DNA from: Photobacterium kagoshimensis
GTDB taxonomy: Bacteria > Pseudomonadota > Gammaproteobacteria > Enterobacterales > Vibrionaceae
Direction of reading: 5' to 3'
Length of the DNA stretch: 64,000 nt
NCBI RefSeq assembly: GCF_050337045.1
Contig: NZ_JAKJSO010000016.1
Span: forward strand, 124,001 to 188,000
The notes below the pieces were generated by a model. The model was not told the DNA's origin and searched no databases. It saw only the letters and a program-made list of their open reading frames with translations. Of the stretch, positions 9,511 through 18,922 are shown piece by piece. The translations under genes were made by a program, and so were the position numbers. Every line of letters begins with the position of its first letter. The first letter of the stretch is position 1.

Positions 9511-12500
9511 ATGATCAGCCTTAGCTCAATAAATAAAAATATACTCGCTCTTGCTATAGCCTCGACTTTTCTAAGTGGTTGTAATGATGACACTACCACA
9601 GGAAATACAATCATTCCTGAAGATATTAAACCACCGACAGAGACCATTCCGCCGACTGACATTCTGCCACCAATAGAAACGATTCCACCGACAGAGACCA
9701 TTCCGCCGACTGACATTCTGCCACCAATAGAAACGATTCCACCGACAGAAGTTATTCCAACAACGACCTACGTGGGCTCACTGTTAGCATCTGGCAAAAT
9801 GATTAAAGGTGATGTCGATTGTAATGGCGTTCGCTTAACCGATGGCACGTTTGAAGTGTCCCAAGGTACACCATTTAGCTGCACCTTAGGATCCGTCATT
9901 CTGGGTGATTTTACCGCGCCATTTCCACCAACATCACAAAGTAAGTCACTGACCACTGCTGCAAACAATACGGTTGAAACCTCGTTTGAGCTAACAAGAC
10001 AACATGGTGAAAACGCAGCCACTGTGCTGAAATCTATCGATAGCTGTGAAGCAGACGAGGCGATCTGCCTTAAAGAATATGACTCTTTTGGTATCGAAGA
10101 AGTCTACCAACAGGTTGATAATGAAAAAGTGGTAGAAGCTTACTTTGAGTCTCTTGAAGAAAAAGCCACAGACGAAGTCGGTAAAGCGCCAAGCTCACAC
10201 GTAGATAACACGATCGTTCCTACCGTAGATCCAGATGCTGATAGTAACCTCAATGCGGATTTTGTATCAGCAAATGCCGAAGCAAGCTACACCTATAAAC
10301 CGAGCGCCGACGCACAAGTACTTACTCGCAGCAAGCTAACTGATAATAGTGGCAAGAATAGTAAGCCGATTGCTGGCGTGAGCTTCTTCTCGGCGCATTC
10401 AACAGGGGTGACGGACGAAAACGGCGAATTTGAATATCTGTGGGGCGACACCCTTACCTTTGGTATCGACACCTTTGAGTTTGGTAAAGTATTAGGTAAT
10501 CAGGTTGATTACAAACTGACAGATGTCACAGACAATGCGGTGACTAAAGCAAATATTCAAGCACTGATTGAACGTTATGCTGTAAGTACTGGCAATGCAT
10601 TTACGATCACACCAGAAATTCATGAAACATTTGCCCAGTATCCAAATGTCATCAATGAGCTGATTAATCTTGCGCTACCTAGCGGTGGCAAACTTGGTGA
10701 TTCTAACTATGAAGTGCCGAATGAGTTTGAAGCACAATTTAGCGAAGGGCTAACGGCGATCATTGATGGTGAGCTAAATCAAAATCCTATCTCTTACCGC
10801 GCGATCAGCTTACCTAACGCACTTTCGGTTGATAACGGCGGTAAATACGTCACCGAATCACTGACTAAAATATTCACGGGCGTTGATAGCTTCCATGTCT
10901 TTAACGATAACGGCAGCTTCTACGGTGCAACGGGCTATACCCGTGGTATGCGTGCGCTAAATATCTCGAACGAAGCTTTCCCTATCATGATGCCTCGTAC
11001 AGATAAAAACCACGAAATCCCTTTCGGTAAACAACAAGCTTGGACTCGTGAAGGCAAGCCTTACATTGCTGAATACCCAGGTATTCAGATGCAGCCTATC
11101 CCATTGGTATCGAAAGACAATGCCACTTACGGATTCCCGTTTGTTACCGCTGGTAGCATAGGTACGGGTAAAGTTGTATTTATGGGGAATGGCATGTACC
11201 CAAGCATATTGTCATGTCCTGACAACTATTGGGCTAACCGTGCATTACACATAGATAGTGCAAACCAAACCTGTACCGTGAAGACGGTTGAAAACCCGTT
11301 ACACGATGATCACGGCAGCATGAAGCGTTTCTTCGCCAACCTGTTCCAATGGTTTAATAACGGTACGCCAACAGCAGGCATCAAGGTTGCAACCAACATT
11401 GATTCCGCTTACGCGGCATACCACCACTCGACACTAGGCAGACAGTACGACTTCTTTGTTAGCCCAAAATACGGTTTTAGTGCCGTAGAAAAACTCTCTA
11501 AAGGTGGCTTTAGTGGCCTCTCTGCGACGGAAACACCTATCTTGCTCCTTCAGGCCTACCCGCCAAGACTAATTCAAGATGGGATGACTAACCTCTTCGT
11601 TGCTGATTTGGAAAACCCGAATCTAAGCCAAGACGACATCACAGCGCTGATCAAATACATCAATGACGGCGGTAACGTGTTGTTTATGGACGCTATTCAA
11701 GCCACCAACCCTGAGCCTATTGGTCGTTTGGGTGATGCCGCGGGGGTCTCTTTGGGTGGTCAAAACGTTACGCCAACCAATCAAGCATTCTGTGGCAGTT
11801 CTTACTACTGTCAGGCGCCGTATCCTAACCTGCATGTGAAGAGCCAAAAAGACATGGTGGTACTGGAGCGCTTCCAAGACAACCAAGGTGAGCAGCCATT
11901 TACAGTTCATCAAGATGGTACAGTTGAGTGGATTAAAGACGAAACCAAGATCAAGTTTGAGATCCCAACTTACGAGATGCCAAAACTCAATGCCGACGGT
12001 ACACCAGAGCTTGACGCAAACAGTGCGCCAGTAATGGTCACCAAACAGGCGCGTATTTTTGTGGACACAGCAGAGCAGCGTGAAGCCGCTATCGCAGAAC
12101 TACAAAAAGCATTCGAAGGTACACCGGTTTGTCAAAACCCGTACGAATACGAATTCAACTGTATTGAAACGCGTGCGGGTGATGGCGTTACCGTCCGTGG
12201 TAGTTACTACCGTGCTGACTTTGATCGTTACCCTATCAGCAAAGATGTGATTGAAAGCATGGTGAAAGCCGCGAACTTGGGATCTAACTTCACTGCGCTG
12301 TACAACCATGAAATCTACTACCGCAGCAAAGGTACGCAAGGTATTCGCCTATCTAAAGCCGAATTAAACCAAACTTACGATAACCTTTCGGTGTGGATGT
12401 GGAACGACAACCCGTACCGCTACCAAACTGGCGTACAAGACGAGCTTGGCTTCAAACAAGCGGTGCAGTTCTTGAACTGTTATACCGACGGTCAGCATCA

Positions 12501-14097
12501 AGTTAACGCTGGTGAAGCCAATTGCCCAGTTGATCTAAAAGCATCACTCGTGGCTAACGGAATGATCCATGGTGAAGGTGAACTTAGTGGCCAGCTAAAC
12601 CCAAGCTACCCACTGAACTACATGGAAAAACCACTAACACGAATTATGCTTGGTCGCTCTTACTGGGATCACGAGATCACGGTAGACACCACAATGTATC
12701 CAGGCCGTACGGCTGGTGCAGGCTCAAGTGGTACAGCAACAATCCAAACCAATGGCAAGGCTGTTTCCTACTCTGCGGGTAATAATCAATCGACAGGTTT
12801 ATGGGCACCTCAGTTACAAGAAGTAACAGTTAGCGGTGGGGTTGAAGCAAGGATCACTGTAATGATGGCAGATGACCTAACAGGTAAACCTAACCACGAA
12901 GTGAGCTTGAAGCGTCCACCACGCATGCAAACTAGCTACCATTACGACGGTACTAGCCTGAGCTTTAAAGCCCCTTACGGTGGTTTGATCTACGTTCAGC
13001 CAAAAGTAAAAGATCAAGGCACTGCTACCTTCAACTTTAGTAATGTTGAAACAGCAGCTTGGTGGAAAGATGGCAATTGGGTAAACGATCCTAGTTCAGC
13101 CGCTGCACCAATTGCAGAGCTGGATACAGGTTCATTCATTTACACTACGCCAATCAATAACGTACGAAACAGTAACTCAGCTGACCTTAATAAGTTCGCT
13201 ACTGACATGAACCGTTTCGCAGACGCGGCGAGTGATTTCTATGGCCGTGACGAAGTTGTTGCCGATGGTCAACACCGTCGCTTTACTTACTCCACACTAG
13301 ACGGATTCCGCCATCGCTTTGTGAATGATGTGCAAATCTCAATTGGTGCCGCGCACTCAGGTTACCCTGTGATGAACACGGGCTTTAATGCCAATAGAAA
13401 CACAGTGCCAACCAATGCTGTAGATGATTGGCTAATTTGGCACGAAGTAGGCCATAACTTGGCATCAGCACCTTTTGTGGCTGAAGGCAGTACCGAAGTA
13501 ACCAACAACTTGCTGGCGTTGTACATGCAAGAGCTTGAAGGCCGTAATGACAATCCGCAAATGGATCGTATTGCTACCGATATTCAAAAAGCGCCAATGT
13601 GGCTAAATGCTAACGGTGATCACGCTTGGGCTAATGGTGATGCAGGTATGCGTTTGGTGATGTTTGGTCAGTTGAAGATCTGGGCGAAGAGTCACTTCTC
13701 GTTAGATAACTGGTACGCAAATGACGATCACAAACCAGCGATTTACGGCAAAGATGCAGGCTGGAATATGATCAAGCTAATGCACCGCAAGGCTCGAGGT
13801 GACGTACAAGGCGATACGCTGCAAGGGCGTAACGGCACAAACTACTGTAGTCCGCAAGAAACTGGCTTATCTGGTGGTGACTTGATGATGGTATGTAGCT
13901 CTTACGTGTCTGGCTACGATCTAAGTGATTTCTTTACCACTTGGAATGTGGGCGAAACCTCGATGACCAATCCTGATGGCCGCAAGGTGTACGATGGTGG
14001 TATTAGTCGCCAAGGAATAGATAAGTTAGCCGAACTAAATCTAGATAAACCAAAGAATGGGCCGCTTGCAGTTAACTCACTGACTTACGGCGAATAA
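9511..14097 (+). CDS. AcfD/SslE-like lipoprotein, M60 family zinc metallopeptidase
   Basis: 1528-residue surface lipoprotein of the SslE/AcfD type, mucin-degrading metallopeptidases. They are exported by the type II system in E. coli and linked to colonisation in V. cholerae (established for the family). The signal ends with lipobox LSGC (C24). A Thr/Pro/Glu/Ile-rich stalk of 18-residue repeats follows (about 41-80). A middle region has several Cys. The C-terminal M60 domain carries HEVGH (H1311, E1312, H1315), with further Glu at about 1325 and 1329 as candidate zinc ligands. The length matches SslE (about 1500). It is monocistronic, with a long AT-rich leader and its own terminator. There are no T2SS genes here. 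Mucin or glycoprotein targets are inferred. Confidence 0.9.
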   Translation: MISLSSINKNILALAIASTFLSGCNDDTTTGNTIIPEDIKPPTETIPPTDILPPIETIPPTETIPPTDILPPIETIPPTEVIPTTTYVGSLLASGKMIKGDVDCNGVRLTDGTFEVSQGTPFSCTLGSVILGDFTAPFPPTSQSKSLTTAANNTVETSFELTRQHGENAATVLKSIDSCEADEAICLKEYDSFGIEEVYQQVDNEKVVEAYFESLEEKATDEVGKAPSSHVDNTIVPTVDPDADSNLNADFVSANAEASYTYKPSADAQVLTRSKLTDNSGKNSKPIAGVSFFSAHSTGVTDENGEFEYLWGDTLTFGIDTFEFGKVLGNQVDYKLTDVTDNAVTKANIQALIERYAVSTGNAFTITPEIHETFAQYPNVINELINLALPSGGKLGDSNYEVPNEFEAQFSEGLTAIIDGELNQNPISYRAISLPNALSVDNGGKYVTESLTKIFTGVDSFHVFNDNGSFYGATGYTRGMRALNISNEAFPIMMPRTDKNHEIPFGKQQAWTREGKPYIAEYPGIQMQPIPLVSKDNATYGFPFVTAGSIGTGKVVFMGNGMYPSILSCPDNYWANRALHIDSANQTCTVKTVENPLHDDHGSMKRFFANLFQWFNNGTPTAGIKVATNIDSAYAAYHHSTLGRQYDFFVSPKYGFSAVEKLSKGGFSGLSATETPILLLQAYPPRLIQDGMTNLFVADLENPNLSQDDITALIKYINDGGNVLFMDAIQATNPEPIGRLGDAAGVSLGGQNVTPTNQAFCGSSYYCQAPYPNLHVKSQKDMVVLERFQDNQGEQPFTVHQDGTVEWIKDETKIKFEIPTYEMPKLNADGTPELDANSAPVMVTKQARIFVDTAEQREAAIAELQKAFEGTPVCQNPYEYEFNCIETRAGDGVTVRGSYYRADFDRYPISKDVIESMVKAANLGSNFTALYNHEIYYRSKGTQGIRLSKAELNQTYDNLSVWMWNDNPYRYQTGVQDELGFKQAVQFLNCYTDGQHQVNAGEANCPVDLKASLVANGMIHGEGELSGQLNPSYPLNYMEKPLTRIMLGRSYWDHEITVDTTMYPGRTAGAGSSGTATIQTNGKAVSYSAGNNQSTGLWAPQLQEVTVSGGVEARITVMMADDLTGKPNHEVSLKRPPRMQTSYHYDGTSLSFKAPYGGLIYVQPKVKDQGTATFNFSNVETAAWWKDGNWVNDPSSAAAPIAELDTGSFIYTTPINNVRNSNSADLNKFATDMNRFADAASDFYGRDEVVADGQHRRFTYSTLDGFRHRFVNDVQISIGAAHSGYPVMNTGFNANRNTVPTNAVDDWLIWHEVGHNLASAPFVAEGSTEVTNNLLALYMQELEGRNDNPQMDRIATDIQKAPMWLNANGDHAWANGDAGMRLVMFGQLKIWAKSHFSLDNWYANDDHKPAIYGKDAGWNMIKLMHRKARGDVQGDTLQGRNGTNYCSPQETGLSGGDLMMVCSSYVSGYDLSDFFTTWNVGETSMTNPDGRKVYDGGISRQGIDKLAELNLDKPKNGPLAVNSLTYGE
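9631..9758. repeat. 54-bp tandem repeat in the stalk of the M60 lipoprotein
   Basis: Two identical 54-bp units (9631-9684 and 9685-9738) and a partial third starting at 9739. Each unit encodes 18 residues of the pattern PPTETIPPTDILPPIETI. Being in-frame and identical at DNA level, it is a likely site of length variation. Confidence 0.9.
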
Positions 14098-14130
14098 AGT
14101 TAAAGCTTTATAGCGTAGACAGTGTGAACC

Positions 14131-14164
14131 AAATCCCTCGACCTTGTCGGGGGATTTTTTTATT
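14131..14164 (+). terminator. Terminator of the M60 peptidase gene
   Basis: Stem AAATCCC-T-CGAC / GTCG-G-GGGATTT with loop CTT, followed by a run of T, 34 nt after the stop codon. Confidence 0.88.
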
Positions 14165-14252
14165 CATTATTGAAATTAAGCTGGAGATATCACTACTCGT
14201 ACACATATAGGCTCGCCAACAGGAAGCGGCAAACTTAATTGTTAAGGCGATA

Positions 14253-14861
14253 TCATTTCAAATAATCAGAAACATCTACAGGTACATGATGAGCATCATC
14301 CGCACGGTAGAAAGGCATGGCTTTTACAGAAATGATTTTCGCAATGAGCGAACTAGGAAAAATTTGAACGGAAGAATTTAGATCAGACACCGCTGCATTG
14401 TAAAAGCGTCGAGCAGCACTGATATGAGCTTCAACTTCATTGTATGTCGCCATCGCTTCAACCATGGCTTTATCTGATTTAATTTTAGGGTAATTTTCAA
14501 CAGAAACCATAAGTTGCGAAAGCGAAGAATCCAACGCTACTGCGTCATCTATATGCTTTTTAATCGCATTGGTATCTTGCTTATTATATTCATTATTTAG
14601 ACTAGTTCGGAGCTCTGTTATTTTTAGTAGTAATGTTTTTTCATGCGTCATTAACCGCTGCGCTATTTTTAAGATATTAGGCATAAGGTTATGACGTTTT
14701 GTTAATTGCACATCAATGCCCGATAATGCTTCAAGAGCTGTATTACGTCGTTTTATTACTCTTACATACAAAAAATACAACACACCAACAACAGCTATTA
14801 TGCTAAAACTCATTAAGTCCATCTTATCGTCCAAATTGAAATCATCGGCACATAAAAGCAT
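14253..14861 (-). CDS. LemA family protein
   Basis: LemA-type membrane-anchored helical protein. One N-terminal membrane segment (around residues 17-34, FSIIAVVGVLYFLYV) is followed by a charged turn RRNTALEALSGIDVQL. The classic LemA core comes next: LTKRHNLMPNILKI near residue 55, and the C-terminal region with the YNEVEAHISAARRFYN pattern near 140. Length 202 fits the family. The start is uncertain: ATG at 14861, or in-frame ATGs 13 and 16 codons later nearer the membrane segment. None has a strong ribosome site. It is divergent to a DUF3137 gene, a pairing common for LemA. The function of the pair is unknown. Confidence 0.85.
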   Translation of the reverse strand: MLLCADDFNLDDKMDLMSFSIIAVVGVLYFLYVRVIKRRNTALEALSGIDVQLTKRHNLMPNILKIAQRLMTHEKTLLLKITELRTSLNNEYNKQDTNAIKKHIDDAVALDSSLSQLMVSVENYPKIKSDKAMVEAMATYNEVEAHISAARRFYNAAVSDLNSSVQIFPSSLIAKIISVKAMPFYRADDAHHVPVDVSDYLK

Positions 14862-15010
14862 AAATCTCGCGTATTTTCATTCGAGCATAAAGATAAAAAT
14901 GATATCTAGTTCCAACATTTCACAAATCGATTTACCTACAGTATAGAAGCGATTAAAAGACAATGGCATTGTTGGTGGTTTAATAACTTACCATCAATGG
15001 ATTAGAAAAA

Positions 15011-16024
15011 ATGGAAGTCCCTTTTTTTAGGATACCTAATTACCAAAGAAAAGCATTTACACAGTACTATCAACAGAAAATATTTCCTAAGTGCCAAAAG
15101 TTAGAACAGCAGCGCTTGGATGTACAGGACCGTTTGATGCGTCGCCGTATCATTGGCGGCCCTTTCTATTTATTAAGTGCACTAGTGCTTTTCGCTAGCC
15201 TTTTAGCTTTTATCTTTTTTATCATTAATGCTAATCACTTCTCTTCAGAGCCATATCCTATATATGCATTTGCTGTAGCCAGTGTTTCACTAATAATAAA
15301 ACTTGCCTTCAGTTCTTGGATTAACGGGGAGCAGGCTGACTTTACGAACGAAACTCATCGTCTTATTTTCCCACTTGTTCTTAAGTATTTTGGTAAAAAA
15401 TTCAAACTAAACCCACATAATGAAGAAAAGACAAGAAGTAAACTCGGCGATTTAAAGCAGCACGGTATTTTCCCTGAATATAGTTCTATGGAAATATCCG
15501 ATCATCTTGAAGGCTGTTGGAAAGGGAATAACTTTAATTTTTATGAACTATCACTAAAAACCTCATCAGACCAAAACAATGTCCCCAAAATTTTATTCAA
15601 AGGTGCTCTAATACAAATCCAACAAAAGAAACGATTTTCAAGCACTGTTTGTGTTGTACAAGATAAAGGATGGCGACAATCGTCAAAGCATAATGACTTA
15701 TCTCGCGTTAAGTTAGAAGACCCAAGATTTGAAAAAGAGTTTGAAGTATATGGTTCAGATCAGGTTGAAGCTCGTTACTTATTAACGCCAAATATGATGG
15801 AGACATTATCTGAGCTAAATGAACACTTTGGCGGTAAGGTCGAAGCCTGCTTTAAAGATAAACTTCTGACCATAAAAATACCAACTAAAAGAGACTTTTT
15901 CTCAGCAACTCTTCCTATGAACGAGCCGTTAAATTATCAGCAAACAATTGAGTCCTTATTTTCCGACATGGAATACATATTTACCTTAGCGGAGCTACTG
16001 AAGCAAAATAATACCCGCCTGTAA
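15011..16024 (+). CDS. DUF3137-type membrane protein, LemA partner
   Basis: 337-residue protein with two adjacent membrane segments (about residues 50-72 and 82-103) separated by a short loop. A large cytoplasmic C-terminal domain follows, which matches DUF3137 by its pattern of strands (FYELSLKT, FKGALIQIQ, YGSDQVEARYLLTP). N-terminal charged helix before the membrane. Family members occur next to LemA genes. Here the LemA gene is divergent, sharing a 150-bp intergenic region. No enzyme motif was seen. The start ATG is preceded by an A-rich GATTAGAAAAA stretch without a strong ribosome site. Confidence 0.75.
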   Translation: MEVPFFRIPNYQRKAFTQYYQQKIFPKCQKLEQQRLDVQDRLMRRRIIGGPFYLLSALVLFASLLAFIFFIINANHFSSEPYPIYAFAVASVSLIIKLAFSSWINGEQADFTNETHRLIFPLVLKYFGKKFKLNPHNEEKTRSKLGDLKQHGIFPEYSSMEISDHLEGCWKGNNFNFYELSLKTSSDQNNVPKILFKGALIQIQQKKRFSSTVCVVQDKGWRQSSKHNDLSRVKLEDPRFEKEFEVYGSDQVEARYLLTPNMMETLSELNEHFGGKVEACFKDKLLTIKIPTKRDFFSATLPMNEPLNYQQTIESLFSDMEYIFTLAELLKQNNTRL

Positions 16025-16071
16025 GCAACTGCACTAAGGCGCCGTGTTCCCAGCGAGGTAAACCCGACTTT

Positions 16072-16104
16072 GAAGATGATTAGAGTTTGACTCTAATCAT
16101 CTTC
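16072..16104. terminator. Perfect hairpin between convergent genes
   Basis: 15-bp perfect stem GAAGATGATTAGAGT / ACTCTAATCATCTTC with loop TTG, between the DUF3137 and sigma-factor genes. No clear T-run on either side, so termination is likely but not certain. Confidence 0.55.
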
Positions 16105-16116
16105 GCCGCTAAAAAA

Positions 16117-16662
16117 TCACTCCTCAGGGGCAATATCCAAGCGCTTAAAACAGCACACACCGCTGTGATCTTGTTCGACCCGACATTCGGTCACTAATTT
16201 GCTTTTTAAGGTCATACGCGCTCGGCGAAGGCGGGCTTTGGTGGCCGCCAAACTGAGTTGATGGCATTTGGCATATTCAAGTTGCGTCATCCCATTGAGA
16301 TCGCACTGTTCAATGATATTACGTTCTTCTTCAGTTAGTAATGGCAAAATACGTGGTAAGCAGGTTTGCAGCTGTGTCATCACAGGTGGGATAGTGGTAT
16401 TTGCTTTCAGTTCATCAATTTCGACGGCATAAACTTTACGGCGAACATTGTCGATAAAATGATTTTTAGTGATTTTGAACAGCCACGACTTACCATCTTG
16501 TAAATCGCAAAAACGCTCGCTATTACGCATTCCCTTGAGAAACACATCTTGCATGATGTCTTCTGTTTCATGTTGGCTTTGCGTCTGTTTTAGCAGCCAA
16601 CTATAAAGCTGCGGCTCAGCTTCGCCCCACGCTTTCATCAGACACTTCATCGCCATTCCCAT
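16117..16662 (-). CDS. ECF sigma factor, SigZ-like
   Basis: RNA polymerase sigma-70 family factor of the extracytoplasmic-function class, about 181 residues. Region 2 is visible as ETEDIMQDVFLKG and WLFKITKNHFIDNVRR. Region 4 shows LTEEERNIIEQCDLNGMTQLEYA and the recognition helix ATKARLRRAR. A C-terminal tail with CRVEQDHSGVCCF resembles the Cys-bearing tail of SigZ, which may sense metal or thiol state (inference). The start is uncertain: the only upstream codon is TTG at 16677; ATGs at 16662, 16656 and 16650 are candidates. It lies downstream of the thioredoxin-like and permease genes on the same strand, behind a probable attenuating hairpin. No anti-sigma gene was seen. Confidence 0.82.
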   Translation of the reverse strand: MGMAMKCLMKAWGEAEPQLYSWLLKQTQSQHETEDIMQDVFLKGMRNSERFCDLQDGKSWLFKITKNHFIDNVRRKVYAVEIDELKANTTIPPVMTQLQTCLPRILPLLTEEERNIIEQCDLNGMTQLEYAKCHQLSLAATKARLRRARMTLKSKLVTECRVEQDHSGVCCFKRLDIAPEE

Positions 16663-16689
16663 ATCAGAAGAACCCAAAAAGAAAACACA

Positions 16690-16722
16690 AAAGCCGCTGT
16701 ACCCTCACCGAAAGCGGTTTTG
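16690..16722 (-). terminator. Probable terminator/attenuator between the thioredoxin-like and sigma genes
   Basis: Imperfect stem: CCGCT pairs with AGCGG, with flanking A/T runs. In the minus direction it is followed by TTTTGTGTTTTCTTTTT. It could end the permease/thioredoxin transcript or tune read-through into the sigma gene. Confidence 0.5.
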
Positions 16723-16790
16723 GACAAAGCGACTTCATTAATAATTGCGCCCGTTATAGAACGCGAATACGCTCCAGTACGTGACAAATA

Positions 16791-17039
16791 TTAGGCTACA
16801 ACATCTTCCGTTAGCAATTCGTGCACTCGCTCAAGAGATGGCACAGAACCCGTATGTTTTATTACCCCATCAATGCCTACACTCGGGGTACTCATCACGC
16901 CAGCTAACATGATGGCTTCTAGACTGGTGACTTTCTCAACCTGAATATGAAGACCCAGATCAGCCGCAACAGCAGTGATACGATCTGCGGTAACGGTACA
17001 ATTTTTACAACCTGAACCATAAACTTGAATTGTTTTCAT
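16791..17039 (-). CDS. Small thioredoxin-like redox protein
   Basis: 82-residue glutaredoxin/thioredoxin-fold protein starting MKTIQVYGSGCKNCTV, with the redox motif CKNC at residues 11-14 and the cis-proline region STPSVGIDG near 50. This is the thioredoxin_3-type small protein often encoded beside permeases of the UPF0718/SO_0444 class. ATG at 17039 has AAAGGAA 7 nt upstream; an earlier ATG at 17090 would overlap the permease gene and has a poorer context. It likely exchanges thiols or metals with the permease (inference). Confidence 0.85.
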   Translation of the reverse strand: MKTIQVYGSGCKNCTVTADRITAVAADLGLHIQVEKVTSLEAIMLAGVMSTPSVGIDGVIKHTGSVPSLERVHELLTEDVVA

Positions 17040-17076
17040 TGTGTATTCCTTTTGGTAAAAGCATTGGTAAAAAGCA

Positions 17077-18066
17077 TCAATAGAAGGCATTAAACAGCCA
17101 ACCTGTTATCGAAATAGCAATCAATAAATACCCTGCAATAGCCACTAATAAGCGATAACGCATCACTTGTTTCAGCATGATAAATTCAGGCAAACTCACG
17201 GCGACCGCCCCCATGCAAAATGCCAATGTGGTGCCAATTGGCATGCCTTTATCTAGTAGCGATCCCATAATAGGCACCACACCCGATGCATTAGCATAAA
17301 TAGGTATGGCACTCAGGGTCGCAACAGGCACTGTCCACCATTGTCCGCTGGCAAGGTTTTGTTCGAACCATTCGGCAGGCACAAAACCGTGTATAAAAGC
17401 ACCTAGTCCAACCCCGATAATCACCCATTTCCACACCCGCCCAAAAATCGTCTTCGTTTCGCCAGCAGCGATGGCATGACGATCCTTCATGGTCATCCTT
17501 TGAGGTGTCGGCTCTTGGGTCTGTTGTTGTGATTGCGCCTGCCCGACTTGTTGATAGGCTTTGGCAAGGAAAGGTTGTAACCAGCGATGTGCTTGGCATT
17601 TATCTAATATCACACCACCCATCATGCCCAGTAACATCCCTATTGCGACGTACATCACGGTAAACTTGATACCAAGCAAGCTGCCCAGCATGATGACGAC
17701 CACTTCATTGACCAAAGGTGAGGTAATTAAAAACGCAATCGTGACGCCAATGGGGATCTGTGCAGACACAAAGCCCATAAACAGTGGAATAGAACTACAA
17801 GAACAAAATGGGGTGATCGCCCCAAAGGTAGAACCAAGAAAATAGCCAATTCCTTTATGCTTACCTTGTAAGTAATCACGCACCTTCTCAACACTCAGGC
17901 TGGCACGAATAAAAGAAATAACATAGATAAGAGACACCAGTAATACCAAAATCTTACTGGTGTCTTCGACAAAGAAATGAAACCCAATCCCAACAGAGGT
18001 ATCAGGTGAGAGCTTGAACACAGTGTAAGTCAGCCAATCCGCTAACTGAGTGAAGATCTCCAACAT
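17077..18066 (-). CDS. UPF0718-type permease (YraQ/ArsP-like)
   Basis: 329-residue integral membrane protein of the YraQ/ArsP superfamily, with about eight membrane segments in two halves joined by a cytoplasmic Gln/Thr-rich loop (about 170-195). The family signature TPFCSCSSIPLFMGF lies at about 85-100, with cysteines proposed to bind metal or metalloid. The second half has the matching IYANASGVVPIMGSL. Relatives export organoarsenicals or other soft metals. The adjacent thioredoxin-like and SigZ-like genes suggest thiol- or metal-stress export. The substrate is unproven. Confidence 0.83.
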   Translation of the reverse strand: MLEIFTQLADWLTYTVFKLSPDTSVGIGFHFFVEDTSKILVLLVSLIYVISFIRASLSVEKVRDYLQGKHKGIGYFLGSTFGAITPFCSCSSIPLFMGFVSAQIPIGVTIAFLITSPLVNEVVVIMLGSLLGIKFTVMYVAIGMLLGMMGGVILDKCQAHRWLQPFLAKAYQQVGQAQSQQQTQEPTPQRMTMKDRHAIAAGETKTIFGRVWKWVIIGVGLGAFIHGFVPAEWFEQNLASGQWWTVPVATLSAIPIYANASGVVPIMGSLLDKGMPIGTTLAFCMGAVAVSLPEFIMLKQVMRYRLLVAIAGYLLIAISITGWLFNAFY

Positions 18067-18141
18067 GTTTGTACGTCCTAATTACGGTTTGCTAATAACA
18101 CGTAGCAGGTACCAAAAGGATGCACATTTTTTTAAAATCTT

Positions 18142-18831
18142 TTAGCCCAATAACAAATCAAGATCATCCTTATCGTTTAACGCAAACTGCGCGACGAAGT
18201 AAGCATCCAGCTTGTCAATATCACCACTACATAATAAAGGCATCGCCTCTTTAAGCTGTGGTAACGGCCAATTCCACCACTGAATACGCAATAAGGTTTG
18301 AATGGCTTGCTCAGTAAAGCGCTTCTTCACTACCACGTTACTACCGACCACCACCGAATAAGGTGCAACATCTTTGGTGATCACCGAACGCGCCCCAATC
18401 ACAGCACCATCACCAATTTTCACCCCTGGCATGATCATGGCCTCGCTGCCAATCCACACATCATTACCAATCACCGTATCTCCCGCACGTTGGAAACCGT
18501 TTTTCACTCCCTCGCCAAAGACTTCAGTAGAAAAAGGGAACGTGGAAATCCAATCAATTCGATGGCCTTGGTTGCCTGCCATCATAAAAGTGGCTCCTGA
18601 AGCAATAGAGCAAAACTTACCGATACGGAGTTTATCAACGTCGCCAAACACGCCGCTTTGCCAAGCAGACTGCGTAGACTTATCACCCAAGAGATAGCGT
18701 ACTGCCTGCTCTTCAAACGACTTTCCGTGATAAAAGCCCGAGTAATAACTGTGTTCACCCACTTCAATATTCGGGTGGTTAACCTGCTGTTTTAAGTTCT
18801 GACCTGCTAGCCAACTATTAAATACGTCCAT
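18142..18831 (-). CDS. CatB-type xenobiotic acetyltransferase (chloramphenicol acetyltransferase-like)
   Basis: Left-handed beta-helix (hexapeptide repeat) acetyltransferase of the CatB/Vat family, which moves acetyl from acetyl-CoA to drugs such as chloramphenicol or streptogramin A. Signatures: NIEVGEHSYYSGFYHG near residue 20, KFCSIASGATFMMAGNQGHR with the catalytic-type H90, RAGDTVIGNDVWIGSEAMIMPG, and the family ending WWNWPL and EAMPLL. 229 residues, against about 210 for CatB; the extra residues lie around GDKSTQSAWQSGVFG. It is chromosomal, divergent to a LysR regulator, with no integron site nearby. Activity on chloramphenicol is inferred from similarity only. Confidence 0.87.
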   Translation of the reverse strand: MDVFNSWLAGQNLKQQVNHPNIEVGEHSYYSGFYHGKSFEEQAVRYLLGDKSTQSAWQSGVFGDVDKLRIGKFCSIASGATFMMAGNQGHRIDWISTFPFSTEVFGEGVKNGFQRAGDTVIGNDVWIGSEAMIMPGVKIGDGAVIGARSVITKDVAPYSVVVGSNVVVKKRFTEQAIQTLLRIQWWNWPLPQLKEAMPLLCSGDIDKLDAYFVAQFALNDKDDLDLLLG

Positions 18832-18922
18832 TTAAAAACCCTCGCGATAAATAAGATTGTCGAGAGTCTAGATAACCCCTATTATTTCCAGTAGAGCTCA
18901 TTTAGATACACAGAATTACCAT

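Noticed and set aside
18142..18831. Integron cassette around the CatB-like gene
   Set aside because: No attC-like inverted site next to the gene and it sits in a normal divergent LysR layout.
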